From assembly GCA_963836665.1 (NCBI GenBank), contig CAWIKL010000001.1, forward strand, positions 1,674,001 through 1,738,000: a stretch of 64,000 nt of DNA, given 5' to 3'. The DNA is from JAICSD01 sp963836665 (GTDB taxonomy: Bacteria; Acidobacteriota; Vicinamibacteria; Vicinamibacterales; 2-12-FULL-66-21). Shown here one piece after another: positions 1-8,961 of the stretch. The notes below the pieces were generated by a model, which saw only the letters and a program-made list of their open reading frames with translations, made no database searches and was not told where the DNA came from. Made by a program: the position numbers and the translations under genes. Position 1 is the first letter of the stretch. Each line of letters starts with the position of its first letter.

Positions 1-1
1 G

Positions 2-952
2 GGCGGCTACGGCCTTCCCTTCCGCATCGTCGGACGTCCACTGGCCGCTGACAGCCAGGGGCCGTATCACGGCGGCGGCGGCTGGTCGACGGTGTCTCCT
101 GGGTACTTCGAAGTGTTCAAGATCCCGCTCAAGCGGGGCCGCACGTTCAACGATCGTGATACCGCGGCCTCGACCAAGGTCGTCATCATCAATGAAGCCA
201 TGGCCAAGCAGTACTGGCCCAAGGCGGATCCGCTCGCCGACAAGCTCCTCATCGGGCAGGGGGTGATGCGCGAATTCGCAGCGGAGAGCGATCGGCAGAT
301 CATCGGCGTCGTCGCCGACACGAAGCTGAACGGCCTCGACAATGACGCCTCGCCGCAGATGTGGATCCCGCAGTCGCAGGTGCCCGACCTGGCCAACGCG
401 CTCAACGTCGGGCTGACGCCGATCGCCTGGATCGTACGCACGCAGGTGCCGCCGCAGTCGCTCAGCACTCAGATCCAGGAGACGGTGCGGCAGACAACCG
501 GATTGCCGGTGACCGACGTCGAGTCGATGGACTCGATCGTGTCAACGTCGGTGTCGCGGCAGCGCTTCAATATGTGGGTGATGACGGTGTTCGGGGGCTG
601 CGCGCTGCTGCTCGCCGCGATCGGGATCTACGGGTTGATGGCTTACTCCGTGGAGCAGCGAACGCAGGAGATCGGTATCCGTCTCGCGCTTGGCGCGCCG
701 CTCGCGCAGGTCCGCCGGATGATCATCGCGCAGGGGATGGCCCTGTCGCTCGCAGGAGTGGGGATCGGCCTGGGTGCGGCGTTTGGACTGGCCAAGTTGA
801 TCACGGCGTTCCTGTTCGGCGTGACGGCCAAGGATCCACTGGTTTTCAGCGCCATACCGCTGCTACTCACGCTGGTCGCGCTGCTCGCCGTCTGGCTGCC
901 AGCCCGCCGCGCCAGCAAGGTGGATCCAATCATCGCGCTGCGGGCGGAATAG
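2..952 (+). CDS. ADOP/MacB-like ABC permease, C-terminal part (5' truncated by window)
   Basis: The reading frame is open from base 2, so the gene begins upstream of the window. The visible part ends with a MacB-like periplasmic segment (GYFEVFKIPLKRGR, then a VVIINEAMAKQYWP stretch) and an FtsX-like membrane domain with about three helices. That domain carries the family signature QRTQEIGIRLALGA and the closing PARRASKVDPIIALRAE. This matches the second half of the acidobacterial 800-plus-residue permeases seen complete at 5217-7823, 20068-22458 and 23356-25761. These proteins sit in the inner membrane; their cargo is unknown. An ATM codon at 92 is internal and should not be taken as the start. 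The gene is convergent with degP. Confidence 0.9.
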   Translation, partial: GGYGLPFRIVGRPLAADSQGPYHGGGGWSTVSPGYFEVFKIPLKRGRTFNDRDTAASTKVVIINEAMAKQYWPKADPLADKLLIGQGVMREFAAESDRQIIGVVADTKLNGLDNDASPQMWIPQSQVPDLANALNVGLTPIAWIVRTQVPPQSLSTQIQETVRQTTGLPVTDVESMDSIVSTSVSRQRFNMWVMTVFGGCALLLAAIGIYGLMAYSVEQRTQEIGIRLALGAPLAQVRRMIIAQGMALSLAGVGIGLGAAFGLAKLITAFLFGVTAKDPLVFSAIPLLLTLVALLAVWLPARRASKVDPIIALRAE

Positions 953-962
953 CTACCCACGA

Positions 963-1006
963 CCGGCTGCCGGCTGCCGGCTGCCGGCTGCCGGCTGCCG
1001 GCTGCC
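963..1006. repeat. Six tandem copies of the heptamer CCGGCTG
   Basis: Six exact head-to-tail copies of CCGGCTG lie between the stop of the ADOP permease and the degP terminator. A looser echo (gccgggagccgggagc) follows at 1089-1104. It belongs to the same class of short tandem repeats found in many other gaps of this window. Confidence 0.85.
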
Positions 1007-1026
1007 AAATGTCACCGTACAAGAAA

Positions 1027-1058
1027 GAGGGCTCGTGGCCAATGAACCACGAGCCCTC
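1027..1058 (-). terminator. Intrinsic terminator of degP
   Basis: A perfect 12-bp stem (GAGGGCTCGTGG with its complement) closes an 8-nt loop. Read on the minus strand the stem is followed by TTTCTTG, so it is oriented to end degP transcripts about 60 nt after the degP stop. On the plus strand no T-run follows the stem, so it would stop the converging ADOP gene only weakly. Confidence 0.75.
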
Positions 1059-1118
1059 GCTGTATAAAAACCGGCACTGGGAACCGGCCGCCGGGAGCCG
1101 GGAGCTTAGCGCTTGCAG

Positions 1119-2585
1119 CTACTCCGCGCGCAGCGTCAGGAAGAGCGAGCGGCCATCGCGCTCGACGACGAGCAACGACGGCTTGCCGTCCTTGCGATCC
1201 AGCGCCGTCTTCACCTCGGCGGCTGATTTCACCGCCTTGCCGTCAACCTTGGTGATGACGTCGCCTTCGTTGAGTCCGCTTTCGGCGGCGATGCCGTTGG
1301 GATCGAGCTGCGCGACGACAACACCTTTGTCATCGTTCTGCAGGCCGAGGCCGAAGCGCCCTTCGCTGCTCCGCTCACCGTTCGAGCGGTCGCGCGCGCT
1401 CGCCTTCGCCGCCTCGAGCGTGCCGAGCGTCACGTCGAAGTGCTCGGTGCGCCCGTCGCGAAGCACGGTAAGCGGCACCTTGACGCCGGGCAGCGTGTTG
1501 CCGACGGCGTTGCGGAGCTGGTTGTTGTCGGCTACGTCATGGCCGTTGAACTGCGTGATGACGTCACCCTGCTTTAGCCCGGCCTTCTCTGCGGGCGACC
1601 CGGCGTCGACAGTGCTGACCAGCGCGCCGCGTGTGTTCGGCAGGTTCATCGCCTGCGCCATGTCGGGCGAGACGCCCTGGATCGTGACGCCGAGCTTGGC
1701 GCGGCGCACCGCGCCGTTGCTGACCAGCTCGTCCATGACGTGCTTGGCCATGTTGGAGGGAATCGCGAAGCCGAGGCCGATGTTGCCGTCGGACGGCGAC
1801 AGGATCTGCGAGTTGATCCCGATCAGCTCGCCGGCCGCGTTGACCAGCGCGCCGCCTGAGTTGCCATGGTTGATGGCGGCGTCGGTCTGCAGGAAGTCCT
1901 GGTAACCATCGTCGCCGGTGGGCGTCTGGCGACCCTTGGCACTGATGATGCCGGAGGTCACCGTTTCGCCAATGTTCAGAGGGTTGCCCACCGCGAGCAC
2001 GACATCACCGACGCGGACCGCATCGGAGTCGCCGATGACGAGCGTCGGCAGGGCCGCGGCGTCGATCTTGACGACCGCGAGATCCGTGGCCGGGTCGGTG
2101 CCGACGACCTTCGCGGTGAAGGTGCGGTGGTCCGGCAGGTCGACTTTGACGCTGTCGGCGCCATCGACGACGTGGTTGTTGGTCAGGATGTAGCCGTCTT
2201 TCGTGACGATGACGCCCGAGCCGAGGCCGCGCTCGACAGGAGCGGGCATGCGGCGCGCGCGCGGACCCTGCTGGCCACGCGGCGCCTGCTCGCCGAAGAA
2301 GCGGCGGAAGAGTTCGTCGGGCATCTGCTGGTCGGCCGGAGCGAACGACGCGCGCTTTTCGACGCGAATCGTCACCACAGCCGGCATGACGCGCTCGACG
2401 ACGGGGGCATAGCTGGCGCTGGCGACCGCCGGTGGCACGAGGCCGGCGGGCGCGCTGACGACGGTCGCGGTCGAGCTCGCCGCCGCCAGGTAGCTGCTCG
2501 CCTGCGGCGCCTTCCACGCCGCCATCGAGACCACGGCGGCCGCAATCGCGGCCACGGCGCCTTTTCTGAGATATCCGTTATGCAT
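1119..2585 (-). CDS. degP: DegP/HtrA-family periplasmic serine protease
   Basis: This is a 488-residue Do-type protease and chaperone for misfolded envelope proteins. The N-terminus has a signal-type hydrophobic run (about residues 9-23). The trypsin-like domain carries the triad His138 (TNNHVV), Asp168 (ATDLAVV) and Ser243 (GNSGGAL). Two PDZ domains follow at roughly 290-380 and 400-485. Length and order match DegP/DegQ. The ATG is preceded by a strong ribosome site (GAGGTGA about 10 nt upstream). It is transcribed divergently from an OmpR-type regulator 138 bp away, an arrangement reminiscent of CpxR or similar envelope-stress control; that link is inferred from position. A hairpin terminator lies downstream. 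Confidence 0.95.
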   Translation of the reverse strand: MHNGYLRKGAVAAIAAAVVSMAAWKAPQASSYLAAASSTATVVSAPAGLVPPAVASASYAPVVERVMPAVVTIRVEKRASFAPADQQMPDELFRRFFGEQAPRGQQGPRARRMPAPVERGLGSGVIVTKDGYILTNNHVVDGADSVKVDLPDHRTFTAKVVGTDPATDLAVVKIDAAALPTLVIGDSDAVRVGDVVLAVGNPLNIGETVTSGIISAKGRQTPTGDDGYQDFLQTDAAINHGNSGGALVNAAGELIGINSQILSPSDGNIGLGFAIPSNMAKHVMDELVSNGAVRRAKLGVTIQGVSPDMAQAMNLPNTRGALVSTVDAGSPAEKAGLKQGDVITQFNGHDVADNNQLRNAVGNTLPGVKVPLTVLRDGRTEHFDVTLGTLEAAKASARDRSNGERSSEGRFGLGLQNDDKGVVVAQLDPNGIAAESGLNEGDVITKVDGKAVKSAAEVKTALDRKDGKPSLLVVERDGRSLFLTLRAE

Positions 2586-2723
2586 GGCTGAAAATCACCT
2601 CTATCCATTAGACGACGGTCAACCTTGCCGACGGCTGTCGCGAACATTACATGGGTGACAGGTCTCAGGCCTCCGTGTCGTTTCCGTCTTGTAGTTTCCG
2701 GCCTTAGGCGGAATCCTAAAGAG

Positions 2724-3401
2724 GTGCGCGTGCTGCTCGTCGAAGACGATCCAACCATTGCCCAATTCGTCGAGGGAGGCCTGCGCGAGGCCGGGTTCGC
2801 GGTGGAGCGCGCCGGCGACGGACGGACGGGCTTCAACAAGGCCGTGGCCGAGGCCTATGACGCGGCGATCCTCGACGTCATGTTGCCGCAGATGGACGGC
2901 CTGGCCGTGATCGACGCGCTGCGCGCGCGCGGGGTCCGGATGCCGGTGCTGATCCTCAGCGCCAAGCGCACGGTGGACGACCGGGTGCGCGGCCTCCAGG
3001 CTGGCGGCGATGACTACCTGACCAAACCGTTCGACTTCGCCGAACTGCTGGCGCGAGTGCAGGCGCTCATCCGCCGCGCCACCGGCGCCTCGGAGCCGAC
3101 GCGGCTGACCGTTGGCGACCTGACGCTCGACCTGCTCACGCGCAAGGTCCAGCGCGGACCGCAGCTCATCGACCTGCGGCCGCGCGAGTTCGCGCTGCTC
3201 GAGTACCTCATGCGCAACGCGGGGCGGGTCGTCTCGAAAACGTCGATTCTGTCGCACGTCTGGGGCTACAACTTCGATCCCAACACCAACGTCGTCGACG
3301 TGCTGGTGTCGCGGCTGCGGGATCGGATCGATAAACCGTTCGCGGACAAACTGGTGCACACCGTCCGCGGCGTCGGTTACGTGCTGCGCCCGACTCCATG
3401 A
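2724..3401 (+). CDS. OmpR/PhoB-family response regulator
   Basis: An N-terminal receiver domain (LLVEDD start, acceptor Asp51 in AILDVMLPQ, switch Lys in YLTKPFDFAELLARV) is followed by a winged-helix DNA-binding domain containing the typical RPREFALLEYLM and VVDVLVSRLRDRID stretches. I chose GTG at 2724, giving the family-typical start VRVLLVEDD. GTG at 2730 is an alternative with better spacing from the AAAGAGG at 2718-2724. Codons further upstream encode nothing receiver-like. The gene overlaps the kinase gene by an ATGA junction and is divergent from degP, which is a plausible target. Confidence 0.93.
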   Translation: MRVLLVEDDPTIAQFVEGGLREAGFAVERAGDGRTGFNKAVAEAYDAAILDVMLPQMDGLAVIDALRARGVRMPVLILSAKRTVDDRVRGLQAGGDDYLTKPFDFAELLARVQALIRRATGASEPTRLTVGDLTLDLLTRKVQRGPQLIDLRPREFALLEYLMRNAGRVVSKTSILSHVWGYNFDPNTNVVDVLVSRLRDRIDKPFADKLVHTVRGVGYVLRPTP

Positions 3402-4781
3402 GCACGCTGCGCCGCGCGCTCGGGCTGCGACTGTCGATCTGGTACGCGGCGGTCTTCACCATCAGCACGATCGGACTGGTGGCGATCACCTACGCGCTGC
3501 TCGCCTCTTCGTTGGCGCAGCGCGATCACGACATCATCCGCGCGACGCTGCGGGAGTACGCGTCGCGCTACGAACTCGGCGGCCTGACGGCCCTTCGCCG
3601 CGCGGTCGAGCTCGAGGAACGGACGGGGGACCAGGAACGGCTCTTCGTCCGGGTGCTCGGGCCGCTCGGCGACAACGCCGTGTTCGTGCGCGAACCGCAG
3701 GCGTGGCGCGCCTACGACGTCGAGGAGCTGAACGGCGGCGCCGACGCGCTCAGCGAGGATCTCGGTCATGATCGCCGCGCAGTCCTGGAAGTCGCCTCGG
3801 CGGGGCTGCCTGACGGCACCGCTCTGCAGGTTGGCAAGACCAACGAGATCCGGCTGGCGCTGCTGCGCCGCTTTGAGCTGATCGTCGGTGTGGTGCTGTG
3901 CATCGCGCTGACCATCGGCATCAGCGGCGGCCTGGTGCTCACGCACTCGACGGTACAGCCTATCTACCAGTTGATCGAGGTCGTGCAGAAGATCATCCGC
4001 ACCGGCCGCACGGATACGCGCGTGCCGGCGCGCGGAGGGCAAGACGCCGTCCACGAGCTCAGCACGCTCTTCAACGCGATGCTCGACCGCATCAACGGGC
4101 TGCTCGGGGCGATGGGAGAATCGCTCGACAACGTCGCGCACGATTCTGCGTACGCCGATCGCGCGGCTGCGGGCCGTCGCCGGCCGGGCCCTCGAGTCGG
4201 GCGACGCCGAACAGCAGCGCGAGGCGCTCGCCGACTGCCTCGAGGAAGCGGATCGGCTGCTGGCGATGGTCAACACGCTGATGGACATTTCCGAGGCCGA
4301 GACCGGCGTGCTCAAGCTGCGACGCGAGCCGGTAGCGCTGCGCCAGCTGCTCGGGGACGCGGTCGATCTCTACGAGGATGTCGCCGAGACCAAGCACATC
4401 ACGGTCACGCTCGAGCCCGGCCCCGACGCCGTCGTCGACGGCGCGCGCGATCGCCTGCGGCAGGTCTTCGCCAATCTCCTCGACAACGCGATCAAGTACA
4501 CGCCCGACGGGGGGACGGTCCACTTCGCCGTCCGCCGCGACGACGACTGGGCGGTGGCGACGGTGACCGACAGCGGCGTGGGCATCGCGGCCGAACACCT
4601 GCCACGCATCTGGGATCGCCTGTATCGCGCCGATCCAAGCCGCTCGGAACGCGGCCTTGGGCTCGGCCTCAGCCTGGTGAAAGCCTACGTGACCGCGCAC
4701 GGCGGCACCGTCGAGGCCGCCAGCACGCCGGGCCATGGCTCGACGTTCACGGTAAAGCTGCCAGTCGTCATCGGCAAGTAG
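3398..4781 (+). pseudogene. Sensor histidine kinase with a single-base frameshift in the H-box
   Basis: This is the partner kinase of the regulator just upstream (ATGA overlap). Residues 1-40 include a first membrane helix, followed by a short periplasmic domain, a second helix near 155-178 and a HAMP region. The H-box follows, with His248 in NVAH. One extra T at 4144/4145 turns HDLRTP into HDSAYA and shifts the frame. Removing it restores an unbroken 460-residue kinase with HDLRTPIARLR, the N-box LLDNAIKY, DSGVGI and GLGLGLSLVKAY. As written, the protein would lack its whole ATPase domain. The intact downstream half and good codon use suggest either a very recent mutation or a sequence error. 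Confidence 0.85.
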
Positions 4782-4813
4782 CCCGCCAGTCCTCAGGTAA
4801 CGGCGGTCAACCG

Positions 4814-4833
4814 TTTCCGTCCCATTTCCGTCC
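4814..4833 (+). promoter_or_regulatory. Direct repeat TTTCCGTCC x2 with 11-bp period (possible response-regulator site)
   Basis: Two exact copies of TTTCCGTCC start 11 bp apart, one helical turn, upstream of the padR promoter. Tandem half-sites with this period are typical of OmpR-family regulators. Related but looser TTTCC copies occur at 2681 and 2695, in front of the response-regulator gene itself. Binding by that regulator is inferred. Confidence 0.4.
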
Positions 4834-4851
4834 AACTATATGCATCGTGGA

Positions 4852-4857
4852 TATACT
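4852..4857 (+). promoter_or_regulatory. -10 box TATACT of padR, leaderless arrangement
   Basis: TATACT lies exactly 6 nt before the GTG at 4864, so transcription would start at or next to the start codon. No Shine-Dalgarno sequence is present in the gap. No convincing -35 box is visible. Confidence 0.5.
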
Positions 4858-4863
4858 CGGACT

Positions 4864-5217
4864 GTGACTAAGAGCGAGTCAGAGGGCCTGTTGCCGCTGC
4901 CGTCAGCCAGCTTTCACATCCTGGTCGCGCTGGCCGACGGCGATCGTCACGGCTACGCGATCATGCAGGACGTCGCGGCGCGGACCGCCGGCGAGCTCAG
5001 GCTCAGCCCGGGGACGCTGTATCGATCGATCCAGCGGATGCTCGAGCAAGGCCTGATCGCCGAGCTGGCCGCGCGCCCGGCGCGACACGACGACGAGCGC
5101 CGGCGCTATTACCGGTTGACGCCGTCGGGCCGCGAGGTCGCGCGCGCCGAAGCGCGGCGGCTGGCGCAGATGCTCAAGCTAGCGCGCGAGAGCGGCTTCG
5201 CTCCCGGAAAGGCGTGA
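4864..5217 (+). CDS. PadR-family transcriptional regulator
   Basis: A 117-residue winged-helix repressor. The family-typical core is visible: FHILVALADGDRHGYAIMQDV, then LSPGTLYRSIQRMLEQGLI and the wing RRRYYRLTPSGREVARAEARRL. The C-terminus is short, as in PadR subfamily 2. GTG at 4864 is preferred over ATG at 4840 because the intervening codons overlap the TATACT box. The stop TGA overlaps the ATG of the ADOP permease by one base, so the two are translationally coupled. PadR-permease pairs of this kind are common in acidobacteria, and the regulator probably controls its own operon. Confidence 0.9.
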   Translation: MTKSESEGLLPLPSASFHILVALADGDRHGYAIMQDVAARTAGELRLSPGTLYRSIQRMLEQGLIAELAARPARHDDERRRYYRLTPSGREVARAEARRLAQMLKLARESGFAPGKA

Positions 5218-7823
5218 TGCGCTTTTATCGCCTGCTCCTGCACCTGTATCCGGCCTCCTTTCGCAATGAATACGGCGGCGAGATGGGTGCGCTATTGAGC
5301 GAGCGGCTGCGTGATGCCGGCGGACCGATGGCGCGGGCCGCGGTGATGGCTGGCGCGATACCCGACGTGCTGCTCAATGCTCTGGCGGTGCACGGCGACA
5401 TCCTGCGCCAGGACCTGCGCTACAGCGTGCGCGCGCTTGGCCGCTCGCGTGGGTTCGCGTTCACCGCCATCGCGGTGATCGCGCTCGGTGTCGGCGCCAA
5501 TACGGCCGCGTTCTCGGTGACCGACTTCGTCCTTCTCCGGCCACTGCCCTTTCCCGCGCCAGAACGCCTGGTCACCGTCTGGGAGCGGACCGAGGGGTAC
5601 GCGCGGATGGAACTGTCGCCCGCCACCTATCGCGACTGGAAACAGGCCGCGACCGTGTTCGATCGCGTGGGCGCCTACACAAACACGTCGGCCAACATGC
5701 TTGGCAGCGGCGAGCCGGTACGCCTCGAAGGCGCGCAGGTCACCGGCGATCTGTTTCCAACGCTCGGGATCGCGGCGGCGATTGGCCGCGTCTACGACGC
5801 GGCGGATGACTTTCGCGTCCTGCCGAACGGGCCCGACGGCGCCGAGCCGGTGGTTGTGCTGAGCGACTCGGTGTGGCGGGGCCTCTTCGGCGGAGACCCG
5901 GCGGTACTCGGCACCACCATCCGGCTCAACGACCGAACCTATACGGTGATCGGCGTGATGCCGGCGTCGTTCGCCTTCCCGACGCGGCGAACCCAGTTCT
6001 GGGTGCCCTATGGCGTATCGCCGGACAACTACGCCGATCGCGGCAACAACTACCTCTACGGCGTTGCGCGCCTGAAGCCTGGCGTCACGCTCGACGCTGC
6101 GCGCAGCGATCTCGATCTCGCCGCGGCGCGCAGCCGGGCGCAGTTCCCCAGCGACTACGATGGCGTCAGCGCAACGGTTGCCCGCCTGCGTGACGACATC
6201 TCGTCGCAATCGCGGACGCTGGTGCTGGCGTTGAACGGCGCGGCAGCGTGCGTACTGCTAATCGTCTGCGCGAACCTCGCCAATCTCCTGGTGGCGCGCG
6301 CCCTCGGGCGCCGGCTGGAACTTGCCGTGCGAGCCGCGATGGGGGCCGGGCGCGAACGACTGGCGCGCCAGCTCGCCACGGAGGCCCTGGTCGTAGCCGT
6401 CGCGGGCGGCGCCGCGGGCGTCGCGCTCGCCGCCGCGATCGTCCCGCTCATGTGGCGGCTGGTTCCCGCCTCCCTTCCCACCGACGCTGTACCAGGCATC
6501 GACATGCACGTGCTGCTGTTCGCCGGCGCGCTCACCTTCGTGACCGCGATCGTGTTCGGACTGGCGCCGGTCCTGCGCACCGGCAGGCCGGCCTCGCTCG
6601 CCGCGCTGCGCGACGGAAGCCGGACGGTAGGCGAACGGGGCGAACGCCTCCGCGCGACACTCGCGGTCGCGGAGATCGTCGCCTCGGTGGTCCTGCTCGT
6701 CGCAGCGGGACTGCTGATGCGCGCGCTGTGGAACGTGCGCGCCACCAATCCGGGGTTCCAGCCGACCGGCGTGCTGACGCTGCGGACGGTGCTACCGATG
6801 CCGCGCTACGCCGCGACCGGGACGCGCGTGACGTTTTACGCACGCGTGCTCGACGAGGCGCGCGCGCTGCCCGGCGTCACCGGCGCGGCCTACATCAGCT
6901 ATCTGCCGATGGTCATGCGCGGCGGCATCTGGGCGGTCGGCCTGCCCGGGCGGCCCAACGAGCGGCGCGACGCGGCGACGGCGAGCATGCGGTTCGTGAC
7001 GCCGGGCTTCTTCGCCGCGCTCCACGTGCCGTTGCGCCGCGGGCGCGATGTCGCCGACACCGACACGACGCAATCACAGCTCGTCGCGGTGGTCAGCGAA
7101 TCGTTCGTGAGCCGGTTCCTGCCGGGCGACACGGGCATCGGCCGGACCTTCCGCTTCGGCTTCGCCGATCGCACGATCGTCGGCGTCGTCGGCGACATTC
7201 GCGTGCGCGGGCTCGAGCGATCGAGCGAGCCGCAGGTGTACCTGCCCTACCGGCAACAGCAGGACGATTCATTCGTCGGCTACGTGCCGAAGGATCTCGT
7301 CGTCGCGCCGTCGGTGCCGGTGGCGTCGCTCGCCCCGGCGGTTCGGGCCATCGTCCGCGGCGCCGATCCGCTGCAGCCAGTTACCGACGTGCGGCCGCTG
7401 ACCGACATCGTGGACGCCGAAACGGCGTCGCGCGAGGCGCAGATCCGCGTGCTCGGCGGCTTTGCCCTCGCGGCGTTCCTGCTCGCGGCGATCGGCATCC
7501 ATGGCGTGCTGGCGTTCTCGGTGTCGCAGCGCACGCCGGAAATCGGCGTGCGCATGGCGCTCGGCGCGGGGCGCAGCGACATCCTGGCGATGATGGCCAA
7601 GCAGGCCGTGCGGCTGACCGTGGCCGGACTGGTGCCGGGCATCGCGGTCGCCTACGCCGCCGGACGCGCCCTCGAGTCGCTCCTCGCCGGCGTGGCTCCG
7701 CACGACGCGGCGACATTTGGCGCGGTCGCCGTCCTGACGATCGTGATGGCCGCGGCCGGGCTGCTCCTGCCGGCGATCCGCGCCGTCCGCATCGATCCCC
7801 TGCGCGCGATGCGGGGCGAGTAA
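5217..7823 (+). CDS. ADOP-family ABC permease
   Basis: A MacB/FtsX-like permease of 868 residues with no fused ATPase. The first about 70 residues form the extra N-terminal cap seen in PadR-linked copies (LLLHLYPASFRNEYGGEM). Then come QDLRYSVRALGRSRGFAFTA with the first helix, a MacB periplasmic domain, a three-helix FtsX domain, a second helix-periplasmic unit and a second FtsX domain with SQRTPEIGVRMALGAGRSDI. It ends in PAIRAVRIDPLRAMRGE. The duplicated layout defines the family. Transport function and substrate are unknown. ATG at 5217 overlaps the padR stop; GTG at 5214 is an alternative. Confidence 0.93.
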   Translation: MRFYRLLLHLYPASFRNEYGGEMGALLSERLRDAGGPMARAAVMAGAIPDVLLNALAVHGDILRQDLRYSVRALGRSRGFAFTAIAVIALGVGANTAAFSVTDFVLLRPLPFPAPERLVTVWERTEGYARMELSPATYRDWKQAATVFDRVGAYTNTSANMLGSGEPVRLEGAQVTGDLFPTLGIAAAIGRVYDAADDFRVLPNGPDGAEPVVVLSDSVWRGLFGGDPAVLGTTIRLNDRTYTVIGVMPASFAFPTRRTQFWVPYGVSPDNYADRGNNYLYGVARLKPGVTLDAARSDLDLAAARSRAQFPSDYDGVSATVARLRDDISSQSRTLVLALNGAAACVLLIVCANLANLLVARALGRRLELAVRAAMGAGRERLARQLATEALVVAVAGGAAGVALAAAIVPLMWRLVPASLPTDAVPGIDMHVLLFAGALTFVTAIVFGLAPVLRTGRPASLAALRDGSRTVGERGERLRATLAVAEIVASVVLLVAAGLLMRALWNVRATNPGFQPTGVLTLRTVLPMPRYAATGTRVTFYARVLDEARALPGVTGAAYISYLPMVMRGGIWAVGLPGRPNERRDAATASMRFVTPGFFAALHVPLRRGRDVADTDTTQSQLVAVVSESFVSRFLPGDTGIGRTFRFGFADRTIVGVVGDIRVRGLERSSEPQVYLPYRQQQDDSFVGYVPKDLVVAPSVPVASLAPAVRAIVRGADPLQPVTDVRPLTDIVDAETASREAQIRVLGGFALAAFLLAAIGIHGVLAFSVSQRTPEIGVRMALGAGRSDILAMMAKQAVRLTVAGLVPGIAVAYAAGRALESLLAGVAPHDAATFGAVAVLTIVMAAAGLLLPAIRAVRIDPLRAMRGE

Positions 7824-7845
7824 GCAGGGCCGCGACAGCGGTGGC

Positions 7846-8961
7846 TCAGGCGCTCCGCTTGCGCGAGCGCATTACCGCCAGCGCCAGCACGATTGCGCCC
7901 CAACCCGCCATCGCCGCCGCCTGGGGCCACAACAGGTCCAGCCCGATCCCCTTCAGGAAGATGCCGCGGACGATCACCAGGAAATACCGCAGCGGAATGA
8001 GATAGGTGACGTACTGGATCACCTGCGGCATGTTCTCGATCGGGAAGATGAATCCCGACAAGTAGATCATCGGCGTCAGGAAGAAGAAGGTCGCCGTCAT
8101 CATCGCCTGCTGCTGGGTGTCGGAAATCGTCGAAATGAACAGCCCCAGCCCAAGCGTGCACAGCACGTAGATCAGGCTCATCGACAGCAGCAGCCAGACG
8201 CTGCCGCGCAGCGGCACCTGGAACCAGAATACCGCGACGGCGCAGACGAGCAGGACGTCGATCAGCCCAATGAGGCCGTAGGGCAGCAGCTTGCCGGCGA
8301 TCAGCTCCCACCGCCGCAGCGGCGTGACGTTGAGCTGTTCGAGCGTCCCCAGTTCCTTCTCGCGAACGATCCCCATCGCGGCCAGGTTGGCCGTGACCAA
8401 GAGCAGGAGCAGTGCGAGCACGCCGGGAATCATGAAGAAGCGGCTTTCGAGCTGCGGATTGAAAAAGACGCGCACACGGAGATCGATGGGTGGCCCGGGC
8501 GGCGGCGACGGCGACACAGCCATGAGGGCGGCGGCATCCTCGCCGATCAGCGCCGTCGCATATCCCAGCGCCACGTTGGTCGAGTTCGAGTCTGAGCCGT
8601 CGGCCACGAGCTGCAGCGCGACGGGCCGGCCGGCCTGGAGCGCGCGGCCGTAGCCGGTCGGAATGGCCAGCGCCACCCAGGCGTCTCCTCGCTGCAAGTA
8701 GCGATCGATCTCGTCCACCGTGCTGACGGTGTCGACGATGGTGAAATTGGGCGACGCGTCGAACTTGGCGATCAAGTTACGGCTGGCCGGCGAGCGATCA
8801 CCGTCGGCGACGACGACCGGCACGTCCTTGACGTCGGTGCTGGCGGCATAACCGAGCATCGTCAGCTGCACGATCGGAGCGACGATGACGATGCCGAACA
8901 GCCGCGGGTTCTGGCGCAGCTCGAGAAATTCCTTCCACACGAGACAGCGCAACCGCCGCAT
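7846..8961 (-). CDS. ABC-2 type permease (YbhR/YhhJ-like), second of pair
   Basis: A 371-residue inner-membrane permease: an N-terminal helix (FGIVIVAPIVQLTMLGYAAS), a large periplasmic domain to about residue 175, then five helices with the family motif GIVREKELGTLEQLNVTPLRRWELIAGKL split over the cytoplasmic loop and SGFIFPIENMP near the end. It pairs with the permease encoded just upstream, whose stop overlaps this ATG by one base (TGATG). It is the last gene of the TetR/HlyD/ABC/TolC operon and is convergent, 22 bp away, with the ADOP gene. The likely role is export of drugs or other toxic compounds. Confidence 0.93.
   Translation of the reverse strand: MRRLRCLVWKEFLELRQNPRLFGIVIVAPIVQLTMLGYAASTDVKDVPVVVADGDRSPASRNLIAKFDASPNFTIVDTVSTVDEIDRYLQRGDAWVALAIPTGYGRALQAGRPVALQLVADGSDSNSTNVALGYATALIGEDAAALMAVSPSPPPGPPIDLRVRVFFNPQLESRFFMIPGVLALLLLLVTANLAAMGIVREKELGTLEQLNVTPLRRWELIAGKLLPYGLIGLIDVLLVCAVAVFWFQVPLRGSVWLLLSMSLIYVLCTLGLGLFISTISDTQQQAMMTATFFFLTPMIYLSGFIFPIENMPQVIQYVTYLIPLRYFLVIVRGIFLKGIGLDLLWPQAAAMAGWGAIVLALAVMRSRKRSA

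Noticed and set aside
361..1905. Long open frame on the plus strand across the ADOP end and degP
   Set aside because: It is Arg/Ala-rich, matches no family, crosses the degP terminator and is antisense or out of frame with two clear genes.
4142..4149. Programmed frameshift at CGATTCTG
   Set aside because: No slippery run, stop codon or stimulatory hairpin fits; the same octamer near 3244 is read normally. Error or mutation is simpler.
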